A stretch of DNA of 64,000 nt from Ligula intestinalis (Eukaryota > Platyhelminthes > Cestoda > Diphyllobothriidea > Diphyllobothriidae): the NCBI GenBank assembly GCA_036362985.1, contig JAYGXS010000004.1, positions 6,541,711 through 6,605,710 on the forward strand, written 5' to 3'. Position 1 is the stretch's first letter, and each line of letters starts with the position of its first letter. Positions 10,331 through 23,969 of this stretch are shown piece by piece. The notes beneath the pieces are model-generated. The model was not told where the DNA came from and did not search any database. It saw only the letters and a list, made by a program, of their open reading frames with translations. Made by a program: the position numbers and the translations under genes.

Positions 10331-13315
10331 GGAATATTTACCCTTCCCAAAATGTATCAGAAGTCCACCTATTTGAAATGTGTAAACCCCCTATGCCCCT
10401 GTCCTCTCGAGAAAGCAATAGACGCCATCCTCACTGGACAATTTTCGACAATTTTCCCGCATAAAACAGGGTTGGAATTATACCACGATTTTTAATTTCT
10501 GGCCAGTGGTGGGTCCCTTTTGTTTAATGGCAGTGCTTTGTGGTGGTCTGTTTTGAATAACTTGCTTTGTCGGCACTCAAATGCTCGTAATAAATAATGC
10601 TCACCGGCCTTCTCGCAGATAAAAGCAGGTTGGTATACCTAGACGCGATAGGGTTGCTTTGTTCTTGTCTGCTCCTGCCGACGTTTGGGGGCCGGAGAGT
10701 GCTGAGGTCATTTATTATCCATGGAAAATGCTCAATTTTAAGGTCAAATGTAGTCGAAAAATCATCATCATGGATGTCAAGCTCTCTATAATCTGGTAAC
10801 TTATCGCTTCGTCGGAGTTGTTATGGCCTGCAATTGTGGACATAAATGAGACATACACTGAAGGCCACGAAATATGTGTGGTCGTCTTTGACTAGATCAA
10901 GGTGCAAATGGCAGGATTGTTTGATAGCATGTAATTGTCCTCAAATTTATTTGAATGTCTCGTCTGTGTTCTTCATTGTGTACGTGAACGATTAAACCGA
11001 AATCAAGGAATGTGAGTAAATACGAACCCGCGATTGACCCACTGAACAGAGGAAGCCGGATTACCAGCATCATCCACCGTGCAGACGAAATGCAACACAA
11101 ACTACCGTCAAGGTATGCCAACATCCACATGACTGCAGAATTTAATGGGACGAATACATATCGCGAGTTCTTGCCGTGCAACATGACTATTGTATGAGGG
11201 AATGCGACAGTTGATTTCGCACAGAAATAAACGATGCAAACAACAACGAAACTTACAACGTAGGCTTATCAATAATGCAAGTTAGTTGAGATGTATCATC
11301 GCAAGCAAAAGTGGGGAAAGCCGTTTAGGGCAAAAAGAGGGAGGGAACTGTGCAACTCCGAGAACTGAATGTTGCTAAGGCAAAAGTAGGTTAAACACAT
11401 GCGCGGTTACATGCAGCTCCCTGATTTAAACATTATTCTTTCCATTTGACGTAGCAGTTATTTCCCCACGATTGCTTCCTACGGTTCAACTTGTGTGTAA
11501 CATGTGTACATTATTGATGAGCCTAATCAGCACTCTACTATGACTTTGCTATTCGGCATCGATTTTATCTGTACAAATTCAACTGTTGTACTTTAGCCCA
11601 CGCTATTTACGTTATGCAGCGACCGACCGCAGCTAACGAGCACTCGCAATCTTTATCGGTTCCATTAAATGCACCTCTCCTAGCACGCTTTAAATTTGTG
11701 CCAAGCGAAAAATGATCTAAAAATAAATATGAGGGGCAAGATAGCAAACGCGAAAACAAATCTATCAGCCTAAGGCCGATGAGTACAGTGTCACATTTAA
11801 ACTGCCAATCGATAGTGGCGATATATGCTTTGGAGAGTCCGCCTAGCTCTCCGAAATGTCATCGAAGACGAAAACACTTTACGGTGGACATTAACATGTC
11901 CTCGGCCTGACGTTAGCCTGTCAGTCAAGTCACAATTGGCAAATACTGGGTCACTTGGAAGTATATTTTAGAAAAGTCTACCCTTGATAAGTAGCGAATG
12001 TTAGTGTTTTCACAATAACGTTGGTACATTAGGGTAGAAGCTTCCCATGCACTCCCCTGCTACCTTGTCAATGGCTTGTTCCAACACAGGGGTCGGTAGG
12101 AAGGAAAACATATGCTCACGAAATGATAAGTATACTTATATGAGATTTCATCTTATCACTTTAACCATCATCATAGTCATTTGCAGATAAATGTGGTTAT
12201 AGGATGAAGGTATTCGCTTACCACATGCCAGCCAAAACTCTCAACTTCAGTCTTCATCGCCCTTGGCTGCGAATGTGCCTGTGGTGATTTTTTCAGTTTC
12301 CAGCATCTGTGATTCACTCTTCTTAATTAGGTTTCCTAGTTCTCATTTTTGGTACTTTTATCATCTATATTTTTCTTCATATCTGCAAGCAGGCTGATTG
12401 CTCCCATATACCGAGCTGGGATACTGCCACGACCATTTCATAGAGTACGAAAGAGGAGTTCACTACTGGGTGCTTACGTCTCGCAAAACAACTTGTCCAA
12501 AAACTGGATTACCAATTAAAAGCCAGTACAAATAATACTACTGGTTTAAGTGTTGTAAGATGTGGAACTTCTCCACCGATATGGGAAACGTGGGCCATCT
12601 TGCGTTGTATTTGTCCAAAGAAATCAACATGCTTGCTAATAGCCTCATTTCTGCATAAACAAAACAATGAATTGTGATGGTCTTATCAACCCTCCGTCCC
12701 TACCTATGTGCCTATTTTGGGATCTTTGAGCTGGTAGAATCTAGCCTCACTGTCCAGATGTAAGCAGTAGTTAAGGAACGATATTGCGGTGTTTGTGGAT
12801 CCTGTCAACCGCTTTGGTCGAGATGCTCCGCTCCACCTTTTAGCAGATAAGTCGGTAGACCAAAACATAATACATGTCAAACACGAAGGTCTACTTATTA
12901 CGCAGCTAACTTTTGCCTAGGTTTCTTCCGTGCTCACCAGGTGCAGTTGGCAAGCAGTCCGGCTTAGACGACGTAAAGGTATGCCATCGTTTTCTCGTAT
13001 TTACCACAGCATGGTTTTTCCAGAGAAATGTTCAGTTAGGTGGAATTGTGAAATCCTTCTGACTGGCCTACAACGGTGTCTTCTAAACATATTCAAGCTG
13101 CACTCAAACGGTAGTAAGTTCTGCCGCGGCATCCACATTTAACTAGACAGCAAACGGGTTCTTCTCCTGTTCCACGCAGAACGCAATGCCCTGAATAACC
13201 ATAGAAAGCCATGCTATATCGGTGGTATCTACTCAGCCCAGCAGTGATTGCGTGACAGTTATTGGAAACTAAAACAACAAATAATGTTCATGTTGTCAGG
13301 CTTGTCGAACGTGCG
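10331..13315. other. Anonymous DNA
   Basis: A few opposing open frames of 60-95 codons occur (longest 10897-11184, minus). None shows family motifs. 12740-13200 is somewhat GC-richer and could hold old transposon sequence that I cannot assign. Confidence 0.4.
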
Positions 13316-13740
13316 TTTTGGATTATTCATCATAAGGGAAGCACAAAAATATAAGGGGTAAAGTGGCAAAATTTTAACCACTTAATCAACGGCAAGTAAG
13401 GAGAGAATGGGGGATTCAGGTATTAGGGGGTCATATTCTAGTCAAATCGAGGCCTCAGAGCGCGAGAACGAAAGAGCGAGAAAAGGGGGGAAAGAAAAGC
13501 GGGTTAAGGGGTCCGGCAACTAGCTCATGTCGTTGCAGTAGCGCTAAAACGTGATATGGTAGGTGGTGTGAAGGCGTTTCTCCTCGGACCCCTTCCCCTG
13601 TCTGCTTCCTTGTTATCACTTTAATATAACCCATGACCTCTGAACACCTTCTCCCACCTTACTGTTGATTGTTCGCCTAAAATGCTGTCCCTCCACCCTC
13701 CTTTATATTATTTTAACTGCCTCATGATGAAAAATCCAAA
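13316..13740 (+). repeat. Dispersed repeat, copy 2
   Basis: The first 245 bp match 10101-10320. The copy continues through a C- and T-rich stretch to 13716-13740, where CATGATGA, AAAAATCC and AAAACGTTC resemble a decayed PLE-type hammerhead core (GATGA, stem, GAAACGTC). If that end is real, the repeat is a PLE-derived or PLE-mobilised non-autonomous element. Confidence 0.45.
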
Positions 13741-16197
13741 ACGTTCGTTCGCAAAATACAAGCTCTTGAATACCTTCATGAGCACCATCACTGAATCAAG
13801 TTCTCTTTAAAAGCAATTCTGAAAAATAACTCTCAACAAGATTTCGATAGGTGAGCAAATTATGCGGCATGCAGTAACACAAGACGATGATTAATTTCCG
13901 TACAACGCCGACAGATATTGGTTCTACCGTATGACCAGTACAATTTCCTTTGCACGAGAAAAACTTATTTTAACCGGGCTAGGGTTAAAGTGCTTTGTTT
14001 TTTGTCAAGTTAAACCGCCAGTAAACAGAACATGCTACGAAAAATAACTTTGCCTGTACGGAAATAGAAGGATGTATTCTTTTGATGGCGATGCCCCAGG
14101 CAGTCAGCAGTGTAGTCATCCCGGAATGTTTGCAAATTTTCTTTTAAGAGACGCTTTGACGCTGCAATCCAAAGCCTATGATATCCACTTTATGCTTGTG
14201 TAAGTTTACAAGCATATTTTGCTGATAGGAGTGAACAGGTGAATTATAAGAAGTATTCTGGAGGAGGAAGACTCGGTCGCTGGAACCAGAATTCACCCAC
14301 CCATATCACGCTTCTTTGCGGTTGCCTCTGGCAATGGTTTGGAAAGAGAAATCGATCCTCGGGTCAATCATTTTTTGTTCCTGTTATCAAAATGTATTCA
14401 TCTTTATCTGAATGAGTTTCATGCTTACAAATGATTTGTCGGGTTTACTCTCTTGCCCGTTTGGCATTGAGTACCATTTTTATTGAATGTCTCTCTTCCG
14501 AAATTTCCAAAAGTCAGGGACTCCTACAAGCAAAGCACATCTGCTTATAAGTCAGGTACGTCTGTAGATCCTGTCTGATCGGACCTTTGGTAGTCCGCAG
14601 TTTGTTGTACCTTCTTCTAAGGACACCAAACTTGATTAAAATGGATGCAATTTCGGGATTTTCCACATCAATTGGTGGAAATCCATTTAAAAATCCACGC
14701 TTATGGTGACTACCCTTTTCCGCTGAACTTCGTGTGCTGATAACACCATTATCTTCTCAACAACGTGAATATGAATGCACAATGGATGCAATTAGCCCAG
14801 TACATGGTTGGTTAATCAGGTTTTGACATTGAATGTGACCTATCAGCCACTGTTTTTACACAGCTTGTGATAGTAGGATGTTTTAATGCTAACTTTAACT
14901 GCTCAAAACAAAGTGTCCTTCGAAAAAGCAGATGAGAAACGCACTGTCATGAAGTAAGTAGTATGACTAAAGACAGAGGCCGCAAGTGCTGATAGAGCAG
15001 CAACCTCGAAGAGCAAGAGGTAAGTTCTATTGGATGTCAGGGAGTTGAAAGTATTGATTTAACCAAGTTGTAGTTTAAAACAACAGCTACAGATAGGCAG
15101 TGCAGGTACTTATCTCTTTGGTTATCCCAGAAACTTAAGAGGAGTTCGTGATGATGTTAAATGCCCTTAGAGTTCTAACGTTACTTAGCCCCCCCCCCCC
15201 CAGCTGGTTTGCATGCTAGTATCTATATCGGTCTGTAAAGCACAGTAGTTTAAGAGGTATTTTTTTCTTCGTATTATCGGAAAAAAGTTATACGCAATCA
15301 GTTGACTGCATTTTTTACCTCGGGAATAGCCATCGTGACCGAAAGAGTTCCATCAGGCAGCAGAGGCCATACTTCACGCAGAGTGCCAAATGCCCTTATG
15401 AAGCGGACAAGTTGATTTACCCGGGATCGCGTAACGCCTTCGGAATGCATGAGAGGCCGTTACTGTGAATATTTTGTCGTTGAACACTTTGGACATAAAC
15501 AACTCTCGCCAAATTGCCTAAAAACAGGCCTGCACTTTGGCCGGAGCACCGCTGTCAAAAACGCCCTTAGTTTATTGATGTTCATATACACACAAATTCT
15601 GCCTGCCCTAGTTTGTCTTAAATGCAGGCGCAGCCTGCGCACGACCAGCGGCGAAGCATGTCAGCTGCTTTTATCTCGCTTCATATTCTCCTGCTTTACG
15701 AAGACTAATCATTCGGTAGGACCACGATCCACCCACGATGGACAAAATTCGGCCATCTGTTTGCCGCCTTGTTGGCCACGTCCGCCGCTCGTAGCCTGCG
15801 CCAGTAACCATTGTCCGCGTCGCCTATCAAAGCGCGGATCTAAGTACTGGGAACTAGCAGACCACGGTGTCCGGCCCGTCCGGCTATAGCGTTCACACTG
15901 CAGTAGGAGACTTGGTGGCGTCTCTCAAACTGACTCTACGTCAACCAAACATCGCAATGGCTTCGGATGCCTATTGTGAAGTGAAGTCACAAGGTTCTGA
16001 TCTCATAAGAAGGATTCACCAAAATATGGTCACCCTTGGCGTGTTTGTCTCTGTTCGATTGCACTTCCTTCATTAACCATTCTGAAGCAACAAGGTATCT
16101 AGTGACTTGTGGATGTCAGCCTGACCGAAGTCACTTAAAGTCCTGTAGAGTGCAGTGGGCCGATCTGCCCACGCTCTAAAGCATGCATATGTTGTGA
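13741..16197. other. Anonymous DNA with a 146-codon open frame
   Basis: The open frame 15449-15889 (plus, 146 codons) is the longest outside the TAG array. Its product is cysteine- and leucine-rich with no recognisable domain, and an opposing open frame covers its start. I do not call it a gene. A 13-base C run sits at 15189-15201. Confidence 0.4.
15189..15201 (+). repeat. Poly-C homopolymer run (13 C)
   Basis: Thirteen consecutive C bases between TTACTTAG and AGCTGG. It stands out in AT-rich surroundings and is a likely length-error site in the assembly. Confidence 0.9.
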
Positions 16198-16380
16198 GAT
16201 TGGTGAATTCCATACGGGCAATAAAGCTGGGCAAGCAAATTGACCCGAGTGTGATTGAATTAAGGGCGCACGGCGAGGCTCGTAGCTCAATGGTAGAGCA
16301 GTGGCTAAGCAACAACCTTCCTTGCTGTGTGGGTTCGAATCCTACTGAGGCGGCGAATTTTTCACAATCGGGTAAATTGA
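16198..16380 (+). repeat. tRNA-derived SINE, family 1, copy 1
   Basis: A leader (ATTGGTGAATTCCATAC, then CTGGGCAAGCAAATTGACCC) precedes a tRNA-like head. The A box is TAGCTCAATGGTAGAGC (16283-16299) and the B box is GGGTTCGAATCCT (16331-16343), a near-perfect RNA polymerase III internal promoter. A tail with TTTTTCACAATCGGGT follows. The tRNA-like part lacks a closable acceptor stem. The same order of blocks recurs at 16494-16680, and the middle of the unit recurs on the minus strand at 62030-62108. Confidence 0.8.
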
Positions 16381-16493
16381 ATTATTGAAATCAGCCAGTG
16401 CTCTAACAATCAAGGTTATCCTATAAGTCCAACTGGTGCACCATGGATTATTACTTTGGAAATCCTGCCTGGCAGTCAGCTAACCGCGTCCGT

Positions 16494-16680
16494 ATTGGTG
16501 GATTCCATACGTGCAGTACAACTGGGCAAGCAAACTGACCCAAGTGTGAGTAAATTCGCGGCGCATGGGGAGCCTCGTAGCTCAATCGTAGAGCCTTGGC
16601 TGTGTAAAAGACTTCCCTGAGGTGTGGGTTAGAATACCACAGGGCCCGCAATTTTTCACAATTGAATCAACAGAAAAACT
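16494..16680 (+). repeat. tRNA-derived SINE, family 1, copy 2
   Basis: Direct repeat of 16198-16380 with about 115 bp between. The leader is ATTGGTGGATTCCATACG, the A box TAGCTCAATCGTAGAGC (16578-16594), and the B box is decayed to GGGTTAGAATACC (16626-16638). The shared tail is GCAATTTTTCACAATTG. Because the leader is shared as well as the tRNA head, the pair may reflect a local duplication rather than two insertions. Confidence 0.8.
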
Positions 16681-19600
16681 AAGGGCAGAAGCCTACGGAG
16701 TACTAGGAGTTCTTAACATTCCACACAAAATTACCCAGCAGTATTCAAAAAATTAAGCCCATATTTCTCCCTCAGTGGCATTCTGCTGCTTTGCAGGTTT
16801 CGTGCACAAAACTGTTCATTTTCCCCGAAGGTATTTTGCTAATTTTCTATTCGTTATTTTCGTTGGCATGCCATATTTGAACACCAGCACTGTGAAATGG
16901 TACATGCGATGGAAAGCACGCATTTGTATACCACGATTATGCATTTGTGCGTTCCGAGACTGCCGCATTGGCCGGACAAACTGGAATATGTAATGCCCAT
17001 TTCCAACACGTTGCCATGCTGTTGTGACATGCCTGAGCTGTTTAAGACTTCAAGGCAAAATAATTTCCTGCCGTCGCCTCTGGTTACAAGGATAAAAGCA
17101 AAGGTCTTTATGCGGCATCCAATGGTTTTAAGTATCACAGCGTAACCAAGTTATGAGGGCTGTTATCCATATGCTTGAGCCTGCATGTGTTTTCTCAAAC
17201 TGCGCAACGTTGTTAGCAAAATCATGCTCCGCTGCAATATTGCAGTGTTAATACCATATATAAGGTATAATTTGGTGAATGCTTTGTTTTCCCAGGATCA
17301 TGCACAAACATGCACGGTTCGCTAGTCAAAACCCCATTTATTTCTATGAGTGGGTGGTTTCGGTTCAAACGAATCCTGAATACACGACTGATGGTGCTGA
17401 CGACGACGAGTAAATGCCTTGTCTGCCCAGTCCATAATAAACGCCGCGTCTTCTAGAAACCAAGTGCAAATTGGAACATTACCAACTCCGTGTTAGTTTC
17501 GTCCCCAAAACCACGATTGACCGCACAGGTATCCAAGCATTCACCTTTGGTGTACATTTTCGGCATCAGCCTCGTAAAACTCAACTAAAAATTATGTCAG
17601 CTAACGCTGAAACGCTTTTGTCAGCTACAGTAATTACTTCGCAATTAAATCCTTTAGCATCCACCGCTTCTCTGCTATCTGACCTCGTATGACCGGTGCT
17701 TTAGTTTTCAGTTCTCTGTCATGTGGGTCGTCATGTAATGACCCAAATTTTGGCAGGAAATGCAATTAACGCTGTCGCTGCCAAGCGCGTAATCTCTTTG
17801 GCATTATCGAATAAACATGTCTTGACCAAACATGTCACGTTAAGGAAAAGGTAGTAAAATATTTATACAGATTGCATACCTTGTAGCTGCCCATGGCTGA
17901 CGGCCTTAGTAAAATGACTTCTATCTAGCGTGATATGTAGGCCTACTTGCTTCCTTTAGAAATTCAGATCTGGTTAACGAACAGCGGCCTTCTTTACTTC
18001 ACCTTTTAACTGATATATAAGCAATGCCGGATAATAAGATAAGGAACATGCAGCAAAAGGCTATTATTTTGAAAAACACGGTCGCGCGTTCGATGGCCGT
18101 CATTTCACGGTATGAACGAGCACATTTTGATTATATACACTGGTATGCATTTGTCCGTGCAACCGCCATCTCCGCACTATTCGTCATCTTTATTTAACTG
18201 CTGCTATAACCGCATGCTCTTCCTTAAATACTGAATAAAGGACTACATAAAGTTTCATTAACAGACAGTCTTCGTGTAAAATCCAGATAGCTCAGTTCTG
18301 CGAAGTTACGCATGGTTGGCTGCCGGTTGCTTTTAGATCAGAAGTAAGTAACATAACCCGCTGGCTACCTTAGTACTGCTATGCTTGAATTCTTCTCATT
18401 TTGCGTCACGAATTTAACAGGAAGTACTGATTAGTAATAGTGAGACGTTCAACAGTCGTTTGATAAAATTTACAATGGTCAATTGGTTTTTTTATTGCTC
18501 ACGTTGGTATATTGTATTCTGAGAAGTAACTTGTCACAGGAAGCCTTGCATTGAACGCAAGCTTTCCCAAAACTAGGATGCATATTGCCTAGAAACGCCT
18601 ATCCCTTTAATATATGTTGCTGCTGATATGAATGAGGACGTCCCTAGATGAAAAAACATCCCTCCAACTAATTGCTGCTCTTCATTAGATAAGTTTAATT
18701 CTACCTCGAGCGGAAATGACATAATGCAAACCTTTTTTCCTCTTTTAAACCGGTTTTAGTAAGCTAGTATCTTTTATTTTAAAAATTTGGTTTTGCAAAC
18801 ATATGTTTTCAGCACCTTTTCATCAGGCAAAAGCAGGTACAGAGATAATAAAAACTGTACTGCCTACGTGTGCGTAAGATTGAAAGCCTGTTATTACTTC
18901 GGCAAACTACGGAACGTTTAACTAAAGCGAAAGAACATCATGGACAAGGTAGAAAAAAGGAAACACATCTATCTCACTGGCATCCGCTCAGTAGAAGTTA
19001 CCTAGTCCTCGTGCCTAAACAACGGTAAGAAGACATTTTCCATCAAAATACTGATAACAATTCCATCAGTATTTCAGATGAAAGATAATTCCATTCCTAT
19101 CGTACATCTCTATGGACTTATTTTGATATGAGTCACGAGAGTGACAGCAGGATAGAGAAAAAAAATAATTCTTGACCAATTATGCAAAATTGTTCTGACA
19201 CACTGTCATTCTAGTAATCTTACGACAGCTGCTCAGTAGTTTTTCGCTTCTCTTAATAAAATAAATTATTTAACTCTAAGAATCCTTCATAATATATTCT
19301 GATTATTTAACCTCTTTCATGAGACCTACGATTATCAGAAGATTTGTTAACCTCTCTATTACCTTTCTCTAGCTTCTGAACGCTTAATTGTGCCTCTAAG
19401 AACAATCAGCATCCAGTCGATGCCAGATGCAAGGTGCGTTTTATACCTCGTTAAAGTAGCAAAAAATTCCACCATGGATTTTACACTCTCAGTGAAAATA
19501 AAGCGCTTTACTAGAATTTTGTTTCATATTTCTTATTCACAGTCTGCATCCAACCGCGTAATAGAACGTTGAGTTCGACCTAACGCGGTAGAAAACCTAT

Positions 19601-19714
19601 TCTGATTCTGAGCGGAGATATCTCGGTTTTCTAATTATGCAATCTATAGTAGAACTATCACGCCAAAATTTGCATATTCGATATTCCGTCCTTCTCGCAT
19701 TTTCCTGAACGCTA
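16681..19714. other. Anonymous DNA
   Basis: Short frames on both strands around 16775-17145 overlap one another and show no family motif. No tRNA, SINE or PLE signature was found up to the sequence gap. Confidence 0.45.
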
Positions 19715-19724
19715 NNNNNNNNNN
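19715..19724. other. Assembly gap (10 N)
   Basis: Ten unresolved bases between GAACGCTA and TAGACACC. The short fixed length suggests a scaffolding or polishing placeholder. Confidence 0.95.
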
Positions 19725-20652
19725 TAGACACCCTCCTTACGTTAACTACTTACAGATAAGATAACTGGGATCTGTCAGAACGACGCAAAGCAATCTGCAA
19801 AATATCCATTTTAATGTGACAAATAGAGTACTCTCCTTCCCCTGAGTCAATTCAAACCCAACTTTGACCTTGGACCGATCAGCTTGACGGCGGGGAAGAG
19901 TTGAAGATTGACCCTCAGCAAATTTATCGCCTTACTCTAAACAAACTGATTTGTGGCTCGGAGGGTTGCAAACTGATGGGATAACTTGGACACCGCCATC
20001 GGCCCAGTGTGCATATAATTGCGTGAAATAGCTTACTGCGGGCAGAGAGTCAGGCTCATTGGCTTCTTCTTAGTTTGACCTTTATGTGCTACCCAGCGAA
20101 CTGTGCAGTTAATACGCGTGTTGAAGATAAATCGTGCCAGCCATTTCCGTTTTTCCCAATCTTCAGTCTTCTTGCCTTTTGTTTGACATCGGGTCCAGTG
20201 TGGGAATGCTAACATAATGGGGTAGATTCCCTGCAAGTCCATTTTCACTATAATCCAGCGGAGGTCACCGCATTGCTTCAGATTGCTGAGACTTGCAGTG
20301 GACATCGTAAAAAATGACGGCCGAACTGTCATTATAGCCCGCCATGAGTGGACTGAGGAGAAGGCCGTGTGCGTTGCACGCGAAGACGAGTTGGTTCAGT
20401 TGGAAAACCTATTGACCCAGTCTCATCTTCATCACATAACTAGATCCGTAGAAAAAAAGATAATAGAGTGGAAATATCGGAAGGCTGTCTCCTACGATTT
20501 ACTTCAGACGCAGATCACTGGTGTTGCATTCTTCGCCTGAGTCACGCAGTGTACAATCCTACCTACCACACATTTATTGCCAAGAGGTCTCCCCCATATA
20601 CTCTTTCCTACTTATCAGTAAAATATTCATGTTATCAATTTAAAACGTGATT
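19725..20652. other. Anonymous DNA upstream of a LINE-like tail
   Basis: Two opposing frames of 85-99 codons (20033-20332 minus, 20283-20540 plus) overlap here. Given the LINE 3' tail immediately downstream, this may be decayed LINE sequence, but no RT motif is readable. Confidence 0.35.
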
Positions 20653-20720
20653 ATTTTTACCGTTTTCAATAAGGTCTTCAACGGGCATCGCCTATTACCC
20701 CAAATGTACTGAAATATATG
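20653..20720 (+). mobile_element. LINE 3'-tail fragment
   Basis: CGTTTTCAATAAGGTCTTCA, then CCTATTACCCCAAATGTACTG, matches the 3' tail of the CR1-like LINE end at 51918-51975 in the same orientation. Only the 3' untranslated part is recognised, as expected for a heavily 5'-truncated insertion. Confidence 0.6.
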
Positions 20721-23700
20721 GTCCTCATTTACGTTCTCACTTTGAGATTTCTTCTTAATTCTACCAGAAATATTTCACCCACGACGGGAATTTTAAGTCT
20801 AAAATTGCCAGGTGATTAATCATCCAATGTGTTCCATGTTCTTGAATAATCAATGGCAAAATTAGAAACCTGAAGGAAACCTTTGATAACTCTCCTAACG
20901 TGTGCTTCCAATGCCACCAGCATAGTTGTAAGAAAGGCGTTTGTTTAAACACTGCGGGCCGTGTTAATCCTGTTTACTTGCACGTCCATCTAAGGCGACA
21001 AAATTTCTAGTACGAAGTTACCTACCTAAAGGATAAGCAACGTAATAACAACCTTGTCTGAGTATTTCGTTAAGACACGGGCCGATCATATCAGCAAAAC
21101 CAGGCAAAGATATCAAACACCCGCTGATTACACCTTGACAGGTCTGCCAGGGCAGCTGACTCGTTAATAGCATGTATGTCAACGCGCAACTCTAGACGTG
21201 ACACAGTAGTGCAAACAGGAAAATATTTTGGAATTTTAGTAGGTGAGGATAAATTAATTTTACTGCTAAACGCGAAATTTCGACAAAAAAGTCACCAGCA
21301 AAAATATCGAGAAAAGACGTTTCTGGGCACCTAGCGAGTACCCATGCCAGTGTGCAGTAGAAACATCTTTGAAATTAAAACAAACTCATCTTGGTATTAA
21401 TAACGTAAAGAGGGGAAACTTTGCAATGCGAACCTCCATTTTGCAGATACAAAAAAAATATCTCTACCGGCAGATCATTTCAAGCCAGCAACCTGCTAAC
21501 TACCTGGAATATTTGGGTATTTAGCCAGGAATAGCCTCTATCTCTAGCAGAGTTTGTTGTTCACTTTTTTCAAAGTTAGCAGAGTTTTGTAGTGGGTATT
21601 GGATTAGAATTTAAAATCTTCGCTGTATGCCAAGTGCCCTTACAGTTCGCAGCATCTATAAACGACAGTAGAGCCTAGTCTACTGATCTGAATGTTAGTC
21701 CAAAACATAAGTCACCTTTTGGAAAGCTCAGTCAACGTTTAAAAAACATGAACAGTAAATTTACACATATCAAAAATTGCCTCTACTCTTTTAATACAAA
21801 ATAAAAACTAAGAATTCACTACCTACTATACTGCTCCTATTCTCAGATACTCAGTGTCCCAATATTGAAACAATCAAACCTTCCAGGAAGTAGGACAGGA
21901 ACCTGCCATTGTGTTCTATCGCTTCCTTTTAAAGTAAGACAGCTTTGTTCTATGGACCCGTTCAGAATAAAATGCTACCTTGCTTTACGTCATAAGACAA
22001 TGACTGGAAATGATAACTTTTAACCCAACGAAAATGGATAGTTGGATTAATAAATTACCCTCAGTCTACTGTGGTTTTGAATGTCGTAGTTTTACCTTCA
22101 ACCGCCCAGCAGTTTCCCAAAGATCATGTAGCTGAAATCCACCGATTTCATAATGAGAATGGGAAAAAATTTATAAATGCTCTTACTTTTGTAATTAAGG
22201 ATAGATCTACCCAAAATATTGCTCAGTTTAAAATATCAACCCAGGTGGCCTGGTTAACTAGACTGGATAAAAGATGTCGAAATATGCCGAATTTAAGGAA
22301 GTCATAACATTTTGTGAATTTTGTTCAACCAAACTATTTAAACTAAAATCCAACTGATTGGGTTTTGTGAACAGAAGGGGATTTTAAAGATATTTGAATA
22401 GGTATGCTGCGGTGGGAAGAAGTGAGTTCTATAGGTGGGCAGTGGGTTTTACTCAGTTCGTTGAAATCCGCGCTAAGTGGAAATTCCTTGCGGTAAAACA
22501 AATATTCATTTACGTCTACATAATCTCTGTTTAGGAACTCAACATAAATTTTTGGCAGGGTTGAGCAGGGAGTTATTAATTGGGCAATATGAAAACACTT
22601 CATTATCTTCCAGTAATTGAGTGAAAACAATGTTAATACCTTGGACTTGGCAACATTTAATAATTTAGTTTTCTGACTTTTGTAATCCCTGATTGCAATG
22701 CAAATTGCATAGGCATCTTCAGTCCCACTTTAAACGTGTCGTCATGTATTATATCACAAGCCTCTGATCTTTCAGATGTTTAACTCTTATAGTACTTGAA
22801 GGCTTCGTGGCTATACATAATCACCTACATAGTGTCTTCTTAACATGAAATACTTCCTATTTTGTAAGGCACTTATCTACGGGAAAAGGAGGTAGACGTT
22901 TTCCGTAACTCTTGGCATAAATAATATTTTTTTACGATTTTCCGTAGTTTCCTGCACATGACTGAGATAGAGAAGAGTTAGTGAAATAAGAACATTGGCT
23001 GCTTTGTGAGGTTGTTGTTAATGCATCTGTTAATGCACTGTTCTTCTCTGTTTACAGCTGTTTCAAAAAACAATCGTTCCTCTTGCGTCAGTTGCAGCAT
23101 CCTATAACAATCAGTGAACAACCAACGCACATGCTTCGATTATCTCAGCAACCACAAATGTTATTTTGTTGTTATATCGTCAGCGGGCTACGTGATTCTC
23201 TCCCAGTGGATTGAGAACACGATGTTATCTCGTTTTGTTTGTTCTACCGCAATTGTGCTTCAGGAAAGGTTCTGGTTGCATGTTGGTTTAAAACTACCGC
23301 TAGGAGAAAACTGCGTCACTTTAAAATGTTTTGCCGAAAAAAGGAGCACCAGTCTCCCCTTCATGTTTCTTGCTGTTTAAAGGCCTAGTCTCTGCCCTCG
23401 TAGGGTTCAAATAAGTTTGCGCTCCGTACTTTATCTAGAACGGGTGCGGACAGTACAAAGTCGGCCCGCCGACACTCAGGCAACGCCCTTCTGCTCATTG
23501 TTGGATATTTCTAGTGCTTTTACCTTTTCTTGCTTTTTCACGCTGGCCTTATATCTGCCTTCCCTTTCTCTTATTCTCCCAGTTCTGGACGAGCTAATGC
23601 TTTTAGCCAGCATAGGTACTTAAAGGAATACTTTTGCATAGGCAGGCACTGTCTTTGTTGGCTCATAGTTTACACCTCAGAGACGAATCTGGAGACGCCA

Positions 23701-23969
23701 GCTGTCCCATGCGCCTTTAGTTATCGCCTCACCGTATCATCCAGAACGAAGAACGAATACAACGGATATTTCATTGATGAATTTTTCCCATTCAATAACG
23801 GAACTCACGCCTTTCGCTCTGCCTTTGGATTCAGTAGCAGCTTACAGCTCAGCGGCTAGAAGCGTAGTCAGATGGCGGTGACGGCGAAAACAAGACAGTG
23901 CGAGGTGGGTGAGTTTCGTTATCGATCGGTGAACATTCATCCAATAGGGTCAAAATACCCGATTAAAGC
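20721..23969. other. Anonymous DNA
   Basis: The open frame 23530-23859 (109 codons) and several shorter ones show no recognisable domain. 23390-23520 is GC-richer. No splice-bounded coding pattern could be supported. Confidence 0.4.

Noticed and set aside
10897..11197. Overlapping 95- and 61-codon frames on opposite strands
   Set aside because: Neither resembles a known family, and mirrored open frames like these are common by chance.
15449..15889. 146-codon open frame as a host gene
   Set aside because: No domain, no supporting splice signals, odd composition and an opposing open frame over its start. Chance in a GC-richer stretch is as likely.
16276..16356. Possible functional tRNA gene
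   Set aside because: A and B boxes are excellent, but acceptor and anticodon stems cannot be paired and a second copy with the same non-tRNA leader exists, so it is a SINE.
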